This document shows positions 49,008-55,846 of a DNA stretch of 55,846 bases, piece by piece; position 1 is the first letter of the stretch, and each line of letters opens with the position of its first letter. This DNA is from an uncultured Woeseiaceae bacterium (GTDB lineage Bacteria > Pseudomonadota > Gammaproteobacteria > Steroidobacterales > Woeseiaceae): positions 1-55,846 of the forward strand of contig CAJQPL010000050.1 of assembly GCA_905480215.1 (NCBI GenBank), given 5' to 3'. The notes beneath the pieces were generated by a model, which searched no databases, was not told where the DNA came from, and was given only the letters and a program-made list of their open reading frames with translations. A program made the position numbers and the translations under genes.

Positions 49008-50051
49008 CTATTCGAACGCCGCGCTTGTCGCGGCGTTTTTTATGCGCGCCTCAATATTCATCGACTCGATGGCTCCGCCAACCGTCTCGGGAATACCATC
49101 GGCACGTTCCACCAGCGCCTCCACCTGATCCCAATCCAGCTCGCCGGCACGCTCAGCTGTAGTGGCGATGAATTGTTCGGTGACATGTGTCAGTGGATCT
49201 TTACTCAGCGACTCTACGTCGGGCAGCGCGACATCTGCATCGAGCGCTTCGATATGCTCTTGAGTTTCTTCAGGCAAGCGTTGTGGCACTTCGAGTAAGG
49301 GGTGCACTTCTATGACCAGCGCTTCACCATCCCAGCCCATCTTTACCGGTGCGTCGATGATACGCACAGCCGTCTTAACCCTGACCCGTTCAAACAGAAA
49401 TTCAACGTCTTCCGGAAACATGCGTATGCAACCGTGGGATACGCGCATACCAACGCCCGCAGGCCGGTTAGTGCCATGTATGAGATAGCCCGGCAACCCT
49501 AATCGCAATGCGCGCGTTCCCAGCGGATTCTCAGGGCCTGGCGGCACGATGCGTGGTAGCGGATCACCATCGGCTGCGTGTTCATCGCGCACTGACTGCG
49601 GTGGATACCAGGCTGGATCCTTCGCCATCGCAACAATTTGCGTGAGTCCCAGGGGTGTTTCCCAGTCCATACGGCCAATGCTCATGGGATAGGTGTGCAC
49701 CTTCGCCGTCTCACCAGCCTTTGCTTCCGGAAAATAGTACATCCGGTACTCGGCAAGATTAAGGACCAAACCCTTTCTTGGCGCCGGCGGCAATACAAAG
49801 CGGTTCGGCAAAATAATCTCGGTGCCCTCGCCCGGCAACCAGACATTGACGTCCGGATTTGCACGAACAACATCCTGATAGCCCAGACCGTGGCGGCGAG
49901 CAATGTCGACCAGCGTATCTTCGTGGGTTGCTACAACCGTTGATATCTCACCGATAACGTCCTGCCCTTCCGGCGGCAGATCATAAATCGCCGCGCGTAC
50001 TGGAAGTACCGCGAATAGGAGTACAAAGATAATTGGGATATATCGCATCAC
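49008..50051 (-). CDS. L,D-transpeptidase (YkuD family) with LysM domain
   Basis: A 347-residue exported enzyme. A signal peptide (about 1-20) is followed by a LysM domain (THEDTLVDIARRHGLGYQDVV) and the YkuD domain with the active-site blocks LPGYLIHGTN and VSHGCIRM (catalytic Cys about residue 210). The ErfK/YbiS-like subgroup attaches Lpp to peptidoglycan, and the neighbouring gene encodes such a lipoprotein, so that role is likely here. The start overlaps the glutathione transferase stop (ATGA). Confidence 0.93.
   Translation of the reverse strand: MMRYIPIIFVLLFAVLPVRAAIYDLPPEGQDVIGEISTVVATHEDTLVDIARRHGLGYQDVVRANPDVNVWLPGEGTEIILPNRFVLPPAPRKGLVLNLAEYRMYYFPEAKAGETAKVHTYPMSIGRMDWETPLGLTQIVAMAKDPAWYPPQSVRDEHAADGDPLPRIVPPGPENPLGTRALRLGLPGYLIHGTNRPAGVGMRVSHGCIRMFPEDVEFLFERVRVKTAVRIIDAPVKMGWDGEALVIEVHPLLEVPQRLPEETQEHIEALDADVALPDVESLSKDPLTHVTEQFIATTAERAGELDWDQVEALVERADGIPETVGGAIESMNIEARIKNAATSAAFE
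49015..49041 (+). terminator. Terminator of the lipoprotein gene, inside the L,D-transpeptidase 3' end
   Basis: A 9-bp stem AACGCCGCG / CGCGGCGTT with loop CTTGT, followed by TTTT. The same bases encode the last residues of the convergent L,D-transpeptidase. Confidence 0.88.
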
Positions 50052-50704
50052 TGGCCTATCTCTTCTGCTTCGATAACTTCAGTTTCTGATTCTGCCGCCA
50101 AAAGCCACGCCTGCATCGCGTCACTTTTCAACAGACGGCGTGGATAAAGTTTTGCGGACTCAGGCAGATCAATGCCGTAGGTCCTGAAACGTAATACTAC
50201 TGGCGCAAACATCGCATCTGCAATCGAGAAATCGCCAAATAGCCAATCGCCGTGCTCACTATACTGGCGCTGGCAGTCAGTCCAAATCGCAATTATGCGG
50301 CGGATATCATCGCCGAGCTCATCCGCCACTTCGACCTTACGCCCCATCGCACGACAATTCATTGGCATGGCGCTTCGCAGCGCTGCGAATCCTGAGTGCA
50401 TTTCGGCACAAATCGATCGGGCATGCGCTCGGGAAGCGGCATCCACCGGCCATAAAGCTTTCTCAGGCCAGCGCTCTGCGATGGTCTCCGCGATCGCCAT
50501 TGTGTCCCAGACTGTCAGGTCACCAAGCCTTAATACAGGTACACGACCCGCCGCGGAAACATCGAGTAGTTCGCGCTGTGTGGTCGGTGTATCCAGCGCA
50601 ATACGGTGCTCTTCGAAATCGATACTCGACTCACGCAACAGTAACCAGGCGCGTAACGACCATGACGAATAATTCTTGTTGCCGATGGTGAGTATCGCTT
50701 TCAT
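50048..50704 (-). CDS. Glutathione S-transferase family protein
   Basis: A 218-residue protein. The N-terminal thioredoxin-like domain contains ILTIGNKNYSSWSLRAWLLL, with the Ser that commonly activates glutathione, and GRVPVLRLGDLTVWDTMAIAE. The C-terminal helical domain ends with LFGDFSIADAMFAPVVLRF. The substrate is unknown. It lies one base after fabH and is overlapped by the transpeptidase gene, so it may belong to one transcript with them. Confidence 0.88.
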   Translation of the reverse strand: MKAILTIGNKNYSSWSLRAWLLLRESSIDFEEHRIALDTPTTQRELLDVSAAGRVPVLRLGDLTVWDTMAIAETIAERWPEKALWPVDAASRAHARSICAEMHSGFAALRSAMPMNCRAMGRKVEVADELGDDIRRIIAIWTDCQRQYSEHGDWLFGDFSIADAMFAPVVLRFRTYGIDLPESAKLYPRRLLKSDAMQAWLLAAESETEVIEAEEIGQ

Positions 50705-50705
50705 C

Positions 50706-51674
50706 TTACAGTCGCATTAACACCGTACCCCAGGTAAAGCCGCCGCCAAAAGCTTCCGCCAAAACCAGCTGGCCTTTCTTGATGCGGCCATCGCGTATGC
50801 CAACGTCAAGTGCCATCGGCACTGAGGCAGCAGACGTGTTGCCGTGGTCTTGTACCGTAACGATGACTTTTTCCATGGGCATGTTGAGGCGTTTTGCCAT
50901 CGCCTGAATAATACGAATGTTCGCTTGATGTGGAACCAGCCAATCAAGCTCTTCATGGGTAATGCCCGCATCCTCCAAAGTCTTCGCTGCAATATTACCG
51001 AGCGTCTTAACTGCAACCTTAAATACTTCGTTGCCCGTCATCAAAATTTTTCCTGATTCCGTTCCTGCTAACGCCAGATTGTTGGACGCGCCATACGGAT
51101 AGTGCAACAAGTCTTTGTATTGTCCGTCAGCACCGAGATGACAGGAAATAATTCCGGGTTCGTCCGATGGCTTAAGAATGACGGCGCCAGCCCCATCACC
51201 GAACAACACGCAGGTATTGCGATCATTCCAGTCCAGTAGCTTCGTAATGCACTCTGCACCCAAGACCAATACGCACTTTGCTTCACCGGCCTTGATAAAT
51301 TTATCTGCGGTGCTTAACGCGTAGATAAATCCGGTACACGCTGCTTCGAGGCTGAATGCGGCGCAAGCCGGGATGCCAAGTTTGTGTTGAACAATCGTCG
51401 ACACATTCGGGAAAATAAAATCTGGGGTTGTTGTTCCTGTGATCACCATGTCGATGTCAGTAACGTCTATACCGGCATCTTCGATCGCGATCTTAGCCGC
51501 CTCGATACACATGTCAGAAACCGCTTGATCTTCTGTACACACGTGCCGCCGCTCAACACCGGTGCGAGTGCGAATCCATTCGTCACTGGTATCGACGATC
51601 TTTTCAAGATCGGCATTCGTCATTACTTTTTCCGGGAGGTACCTCCCTGTCCCGGCAATGCGCGAATATTTCAT
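50706..51674 (-). CDS. fabH: Beta-ketoacyl-ACP synthase III
   Basis: A 322-residue condensing enzyme that starts fatty acid synthesis from acetyl-CoA and malonyl-ACP. The catalytic triad is visible: Cys in EAACTGFIYAL (about residue 112), His in WLVPHQANIRI and Asn in DHGNTSAASVPMAL. The C-terminal GGGFTWGTVLMRL is typical. Its ATG overlaps the plsX stop (ATGA). Confidence 0.97.
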   Translation of the reverse strand: MKYSRIAGTGRYLPEKVMTNADLEKIVDTSDEWIRTRTGVERRHVCTEDQAVSDMCIEAAKIAIEDAGIDVTDIDMVITGTTTPDFIFPNVSTIVQHKLGIPACAAFSLEAACTGFIYALSTADKFIKAGEAKCVLVLGAECITKLLDWNDRNTCVLFGDGAGAVILKPSDEPGIISCHLGADGQYKDLLHYPYGASNNLALAGTESGKILMTGNEVFKVAVKTLGNIAAKTLEDAGITHEELDWLVPHQANIRIIQAMAKRLNMPMEKVIVTVQDHGNTSAASVPMALDVGIRDGRIKKGQLVLAEAFGGGFTWGTVLMRL

Positions 51675-52681
51675 GACGCTTCCTTCTGCAGCAAACTTCC
51701 GATCTGCTGTGGCAACTGATTCCTGACTTCAACAATTGCAGTATCGATCGCATGTTGAAAACCGACCGAATCCGCGCCACCGTGGCTTTTAATAACAATA
51801 CCATTTAGGCCAACCAGAGTCGCACCATTGTAGTTGCGGGAATCCATTTCTACCGACAGTCTTCTTAGGACCGAACTGGCGAGCATCGCCTGCAGCTTGG
51901 AAAACCAGCTCCGCGTGAACGACTGCCTGAGAAAATGCCGTACCAGATCGACTGCGCCCTCGATGGTCTTTAGTGCCACATTGCCTGTGAATCCATCCGT
52001 TACTACGACGTCGGCTTTGCCGGAAAAAAGATCGTTCCCTTCAATGAAGCCAACATAGTTTAGAGTACTGTCCTGCAGCATCTTCGCCGCCTCGCGAACC
52101 GTGTCGTTGCCCTTGATATCCTCGGAACCAATATTTAGCAGCGCAACACGAGGCCGCTCGACTCCCTGAAAATCTGAACGCACGATCGAACCCATCATCG
52201 CGAACTGAAAGAGTTGCTCAGCGCTTGCCTGTGCATTAGCGCCCAAATCGAGCATGTGCAGCGAGCCACCGATCGCTGGAAGTTCCGCGATGAATGCAGG
52301 GCGATCAATACCCGGTTGTGTTTTGAGGACAAACTTCGCCGTCGCCATCAACGCGCCGGTATTACCAGAGCTAACGCAGCCGTCAGCCTCGCCGTTTTTT
52401 ATAAGATCGATAGCGACTCGCATCGACGAGTCCTTCTTGCGCCGCAGCGCCTCTGCGGGCGGCTCAGACATGGCCACGACTTCGGATGCGTGCACAATGC
52501 GTAGTCGCCCGTTGTCGCCGATGATTCGTGACACGAGATCATCGAGTTCGGCCTGATCACCGACTAGCAGAAGATTTATATCGGAATGTTTTTCAAGCGT
52601 CGCGGCAGCCGCGCGCACAACAACCTCAGCGCCGAGGTCGCCGCTCATCGCATCCAGAGAGATGGTTGAGTTTGTTCCCAC
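51671..52681 (-). CDS. plsX: Phosphate acyltransferase PlsX
   Basis: A 336-residue enzyme making acyl-phosphate from acyl-ACP for phospholipid synthesis. Signatures: SLDAMSGD at the start, GCVSSGNTGALMA, LLNIGSEDIKGND and VTDGFTGNVALKT. The start is GTG 52681, which fits the family N-terminus. No Shine-Dalgarno sequence is present; instead the start directly follows a terminator-type hairpin. Order rpmF-plsX-fabH is conserved with E. coli. Confidence 0.96.
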   Translation of the reverse strand: MGTNSTISLDAMSGDLGAEVVVRAAAATLEKHSDINLLLVGDQAELDDLVSRIIGDNGRLRIVHASEVVAMSEPPAEALRRKKDSSMRVAIDLIKNGEADGCVSSGNTGALMATAKFVLKTQPGIDRPAFIAELPAIGGSLHMLDLGANAQASAEQLFQFAMMGSIVRSDFQGVERPRVALLNIGSEDIKGNDTVREAAKMLQDSTLNYVGFIEGNDLFSGKADVVVTDGFTGNVALKTIEGAVDLVRHFLRQSFTRSWFSKLQAMLASSVLRRLSVEMDSRNYNGATLVGLNGIVIKSHGGADSVGFQHAIDTAIVEVRNQLPQQIGSLLQKEAS

Positions 52682-52716
52682 GAAAAATAAGACCGAAACT
52701 TATATTTCGGTCTTAT
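52682..52716 (-). terminator. Terminator/attenuator hairpin between rpmF and plsX
   Basis: On the minus strand a perfect 12-bp stem (ATAAGACCGAAA / TTTCGGTCTTAT, loop TATAAG) is followed by TTTTCG, ending at the plsX GTG. It should stop or reduce read-through from yceD-rpmF into plsX-fabH. No Shine-Dalgarno sequence can fit between its T-run and the GTG. Confidence 0.75.
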
Positions 52717-52725
52717 CAGGAATGC

Positions 52726-52920
52726 TTACTCGTCGTCGTCTACGATTTCAGGTTGCTTGACAACCTGTACGCCACGGTAAAACCCGTCCGGCGTTAAACG
52801 ATGACGCAGATGCGTTTCACCCGAAGTCGGGTCAACAGAAAGTGCTGCGCTCTTAAGCTTGTCGTGTGAACGACGTCCGCCGCGTGTAGATGGTGTCCTG
52901 CGGCTTTTTTGAACTGCCAT
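52726..52920 (-). CDS. rpmF: 50S ribosomal protein L32
   Basis: A 64-residue ribosomal protein ([20 protein letters not shown] at the start), complete; it has no zinc-binding Cys, i.e. the Cys-minus form. Located 21 bases after yceD, as in E. coli. It ends nine bases before the hairpin that separates it from plsX. Confidence 0.97.
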   Translation of the reverse strand: MAVQKSRRTPSTRGGRRSHDKLKSAALSVDPTSGETHLRHRLTPDGFYRGVQVVKQPEIVDDDE

Positions 52921-52941
52921 TATCTTCTCCTTAAGACCTGC

Positions 52942-53511
52942 CTATTCATCCAGGTCCTTTTTATTTCGTTTCATTTGCGATGCTAGCGCCGCAAACGGTC
53001 GTCTCAAATCAGTTGCGCTATCGTCATATGACGCAAACGTTTTGCAATCTGCAATATTATCGTGCGTTGCCGAAAACGGCAGCGCCATGATCAACAATTC
53101 CTCTACGATATCTTGCGGTCGCAGAGCTTCTTCCTGGAGCTCCCAGACTTCATAGTCTTCGAACTCATCCACCGCCTCTTGTTGCCCTACCAGCAACAGT
53201 TTCGGCTCAATACTCAGCGCTTGCCGGAACGGCTCCAGGCACCGCTGACAAACCGCATCCACCGTGGTACTGGCGCTTCCCGTTACTGTGGGAATTCCGT
53301 CTGCTTCCACGATAAAGCCGAATTGTAGCTCACCGCAAACAATAGAATCACGCCATGATGATGGAATTTTATCCGCCTCAAGCGCAGCAAGATCAGCCTC
53401 GACAATCTCAGACAGCTTATCGAAAGAGCTAATTTTCTCACTAATTTCAATAACTTGTCGGACCGACGCAAATTCAACGGCGGTACGAAGATCTTGCAGC
53501 GGATTGCCCAT
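52942..53511 (-). CDS. yceD: YceD (DUF177) protein
   Basis: A 189-residue conserved protein upstream of rpmF. The DUF177 pattern is seen: STTVDAVCQRCLEPF (CxxC) and FEDYEVWELQEEALRPQDIVEELLIMALPFS. In E. coli and plants it has been connected with 23S rRNA accumulation. It is the first gene of the yceD-rpmF-(plsX-fabH) run and is divergent from maf. Confidence 0.92.
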   Translation of the reverse strand: MGNPLQDLRTAVEFASVRQVIEISEKISSFDKLSEIVEADLAALEADKIPSSWRDSIVCGELQFGFIVEADGIPTVTGSASTTVDAVCQRCLEPFRQALSIEPKLLLVGQQEAVDEFEDYEVWELQEEALRPQDIVEELLIMALPFSATHDNIADCKTFASYDDSATDLRRPFAALASQMKRNKKDLDE

Positions 53512-53642
53512 GGCGCGCGCATGATAAGGACCCCGGCGCTTGCTGTCAAAGACTCATCTGCGCCATTGCGAAGAATTCTGATCGCAATAGCCAGCAAACC
53601 GGGTAAACTTTCACAGGATTCTCATAACAGACTGATTTTTTT

Positions 53643-54236
53643 ATGCAAAACCCTTCCGCGCCAACGATCTTTCTGGCCTCATCGTCGCCGTATCGGCGTG
53701 GTCTTCTGGACCGCTTCTTAACGCAGTACGAAACCGTCTCACCAGACGTTGACGAATCAAATATCGACCGCTTGCCTCCTGAGCAGCTCGCAACCCAGTT
53801 GGCCCGCAAGAAAGCGGAGGCAGTTGCCACCAATGCCCGCCAAGCGCTCGTCATAGGCGCAGACCAATTGGCCGTTCTCGATGACCAGGTACTGGGAAAG
53901 CCCGGGGATCACCAAAAGGCGATTGAACAGCTCCTCGCCGCATCCGGTAAATCGGTAAAATTTCTTACCGCCGTCTGCGTGCTCGACCCGATCGAGCGCA
54001 CGCGATACGAGCATACCGACACTACCACCGTTCACTTCCGGCAATTTGATCGTCGTTTGGCAGAAGCTTACTTACGCCACGATGAACCCTACGATTGTGC
54101 GGGCAGCTTCAAATTAGAAGGCGCGGGATTTGTACTGTTTGATTCCGTGACCACGGACGATCCAACGGCATTGATCGGGCTGCCGATGATCTGGGTCGCT
54201 GATCGACTATTGCAGCTCGGGTATTTGTTGACCTAA
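53643..54236 (+). CDS. maf: Maf-family nucleoside triphosphate pyrophosphatase
   Basis: A 197-residue house-cleaning enzyme that hydrolyses non-canonical nucleotides. Family motifs are IFLASSSPYRRGLLDRF at the start, the metal/substrate region VIGADQLAVLDDQVLGKP, and EPYDCAGSFKLEGAGFVLF. It is of the YceF subgroup judging by its position beside rluC and yceD. Convergent with rluC. Substrate specificity (YceF: 7-methyl-GTP) is from the family, not the sequence. Confidence 0.93.
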   Translation: MQNPSAPTIFLASSSPYRRGLLDRFLTQYETVSPDVDESNIDRLPPEQLATQLARKKAEAVATNARQALVIGADQLAVLDDQVLGKPGDHQKAIEQLLAASGKSVKFLTAVCVLDPIERTRYEHTDTTTVHFRQFDRRLAEAYLRHDEPYDCAGSFKLEGAGFVLFDSVTTDDPTALIGLPMIWVADRLLQLGYLLT

Positions 54237-54311
54237 GCACGGCCACACCGCAGTAGTGTCAGCCGAAAAATCACAGCATGTTACTGGCAGCAGCTGTCGC
54301 CTCACTGCTCG

Positions 54312-55310
54312 CTATCGACTGCGTCGTTTTCGCTTCACGCATTGTCCGAGAAACTTATCCAGGTCCTCGGCAAGCGGCGCCGTAAAGTGATGCTCATTGC
54401 CACTTTCATCGGGAAACGCTATGGACTGCGCGTGCAGGAACAAGCGCCGCAAACCGAGTTTTTTCGCTTTGTCGTTCGCCTCGTCATCACCGTAACGATA
54501 GTCACCCAGTATCGGAAACTCAAGATGATCCAGATGCACACGTATCTGATGTGTGCGCCCGGTACGCGGCGCACACTGCATTAAGCTGTAATCACCATAG
54601 AGGCGCGATAACGAAACTTCAGTCTGCGCAGATTTGCCATTCTTGCTATTGACGACAACATGGCGCTCGCCGTTTTCTCGGTTCTGCACCCATAATGGCG
54701 CATCGATCAACTGCTCGCCGAGCTGCCATTTACCAACCACCAACGCCATGTAGTTTTTTTCAACCCGACCCTCACGAAACCGCTCATGCAACTCGCGCAA
54801 TGCGCTGCGGCGCTTGGCCATAACCAGACAACCCGATGTCTCGCGATCGATACGATGCACCAACGCCAGGTCTTTCAGGTCAGAACGAGCGTGGCGCAGA
54901 AGCTCGATAACGCCATGACTGATGCCACTGCCACCGTGCACCGCGACGCCGGTTGGTTTATTGATCACCAGCAAGCGCTTGTCTTCAAAGATGACATGCT
55001 CGAGCATCGCGCTCGCTTTTTTACCTGACGGTGGCGCGCCCTCCTCGCGAATCCGAACCGGTGGTATGCGGACCATATCGCCATCCTGGAGCTTGTACTC
55101 GGCCTTAATACGGCCACCGTTAACACGCACCTCTCCACGGCGCAGCAAGTTATAAATGCGCCCTTTAGGCACGCCCGGAAGCTCAGTTCGCAGGAAATTG
55201 TCGATTCTCTGTCCCGAGCGCTCGCTGTCAATATCGACCTTGCGCACTTTCGTGGCAGTGTATTCTGCTGAATCCGGACCTGTTGCTCCTTGCGGAGGCT
55301 TTTCTTGCAT
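54312..55310 (-). CDS. rluC: 23S rRNA pseudouridine synthase RluC
   Basis: About 332 residues from ATG 55310 (a TTG two codons upstream is possible). An N-terminal S4 domain (RIDNFLRTELPGVPKGRIYNLLRRGEVRVNG) is followed by the RluA-type catalytic domain with the active Asp in LVHRIDRETSG (about residue 152) and the motif QCAPRTGRTHQIRVHL. It modifies U955, U2504 and U2580 in E. coli 23S rRNA. Divergent from rne as in E. coli. Confidence 0.96.
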   Translation of the reverse strand: MQEKPPQGATGPDSAEYTATKVRKVDIDSERSGQRIDNFLRTELPGVPKGRIYNLLRRGEVRVNGGRIKAEYKLQDGDMVRIPPVRIREEGAPPSGKKASAMLEHVIFEDKRLLVINKPTGVAVHGGSGISHGVIELLRHARSDLKDLALVHRIDRETSGCLVMAKRRSALRELHERFREGRVEKNYMALVVGKWQLGEQLIDAPLWVQNRENGERHVVVNSKNGKSAQTEVSLSRLYGDYSLMQCAPRTGRTHQIRVHLDHLEFPILGDYRYGDDEANDKAKKLGLRRLFLHAQSIAFPDESGNEHHFTAPLAEDLDKFLGQCVKRKRRSR

Positions 55311-55320
55311 GATCAATCAC

Positions 55321-55348
55321 TTGAAGTCGACTTAGGGTGTGTTATATT
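55321..55348 (+). promoter_or_regulatory. Putative rne promoter
   Basis: TTGAAG (55321-55326), a 16-base spacer and TATATT (55343-55348). A start near 55355 would give a leader of about 300 bases. Confidence 0.5.
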
Positions 55349-55354
55349 ACCGCC

Positions 55355-55654
55355 GAGTGGCGCTCTTAAGATACCCGAGCGCGCACATCAAACCACTTTT
55401 TTGGTCCCGCTATCTGCGAGACCTGATTTCAGAAGGCAGCAATACCGGATTCCGGTGCTCGCCGCAGCGGCAAAGCCGCAGGGAAATCATGCTGATTTTT
55501 TTGTGGGTACTGACAATTTTGTGTCAGACCCAAACTGAACTAACGAAACAATTCGACGGCGCAATTCGGCGCTGGGTTCCTTTGCGTGACACCCCCTGCG
55601 CCCGCCTGGCGCCACACCCCGTTTTGCTGCCCTCCATTACTCAAGTAGGGCAAC
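55355..55654 (+). promoter_or_regulatory. Long rne leader with hairpin
   Basis: This region has no coding frame of its own. A clear hairpin at 55504-55532 has two stem blocks (TGGGT/ACCCA and CTGACA/TGTCAG) separated by one bulged A. In E. coli the rne 5' leader of about 360 bases contains structured elements through which RNase E controls its own mRNA; this leader could act the same way. Confidence 0.45.
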
Positions 55655-55846
55655 ATGAAAAGAATGCTAATCAATGCAACTCAAGAAGAAGAGTTGCGCA
55701 TGGCGATGGTCGACGGCCAACTCCTGTACGACCTCAATATCGAAGCACCGGCTAGCGAACGCAAAAAAGCCAACATATACAAAGGTAAAATAACGCGCGT
55801 CGAGCCCAGTCTCGAGGCCGCGTTTGTCGACTACGGCGCCGAACGA
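55655..55846 (+). CDS. rne: Ribonuclease E, 5' fragment (cut by window end)
   Basis: The first 64 codons are present: [60 protein letters not shown]. This is the conserved start of the RNase E S1 domain. The gene continues beyond the window. An AGGG ribosome site precedes ATG 55655. RNase E is the central mRNA-decay and rRNA-processing endonuclease. Position opposite rluC is conserved. Confidence 0.95.
   Translation, partial: MKRMLINATQEEELRMAMVDGQLLYDLNIEAPASERKKANIYKGKITRVEPSLEAAFVDYGAER

Overview
The window is a stretch of chromosome from a gammaproteobacterium outside the Enterobacterales. The evidence is E. coli/Pseudomonas-like gene order at two conserved loci: serS-rarA-lolA-ftsK ... 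trxB-aat-infA-clpA-clpS, and rne/rluC/maf/yceD-rpmF-plsX-fabH. An E. coli-type LexA, an OprI-like murein lipoprotein and a Pseudomonas FusA2-type EF-G point the same way. I cannot fix the genus. No phage, insertion sequence, CRISPR array or plasmid genes were seen; this is housekeeping chromosome with a few accessory or lineage-specific patches.

Layout. 1-9.9 kb is the least characterised part: small membrane proteins, lipoproteins, an NTF2-like secreted protein, a DUF3300 protein with a long Arg/Ser/Asn tail, a run of tiny minus-strand ORFs ending in a DUF4389 protein, an M19 dipeptidase lipoprotein, a 77-residue unknown behind a near-perfect sigma-54 promoter, an SLC13/TrkA-C permease and a YugP-type zinc protease. 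10.2-17.7 kb holds a second EF-G (broken by one missing base) and a minus-strand adaptor-RND pump-RarD operon. 17.9-23.1 kb has an ExeA-like ATPase with a very long acidic tail, a small membrane protein, tRNA-Arg(CCU), GNAT-bcp, and yjbQ with a histidine phosphatase. 23.3-36.3 kb is the conserved tRNA-Ser/BI-1/serS/rarA/vanZ/lolA/ftsK // trxB/FemAB-like/aat/infA // clpA/clpS block. It joins chromosome segregation, lipoprotein sorting and the ClpS-ClpA/Aat N-degron pathway.

36.4-42.4 kb is a partial type II secretion operon (gspC-D-E-F and an acidic small protein) with no pseudopilin genes. 42.4-48.4 kb is the SOS mutasome operon lexA-imuA-imuB-dnaE2, with two LexA boxes upstream of lexA. 48.6-50.7 kb places a murein lipoprotein gene convergent with an L,D-transpeptidase, followed upstream by a glutathione transferase and then the fabH-plsX-rpmF-yceD operon. 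The window closes with maf, rluC and the 5' end of rne behind a long leader.

Most interesting points: the sigma-54 promoter with upstream repeats (7.2-7.4 kb), the cluster of sub-50-residue ORFs (4.8-5.7 kb), terminators embedded in the C-terminal codons of convergent genes, the GspE without its zinc cysteines, the ExeA-like ATPase with acidic tail, the terminator placed directly before plsX, and the EF-G frameshift. I did not find a clearly new multi-gene defence or metabolic system; the candidates above are inferences to be tested.
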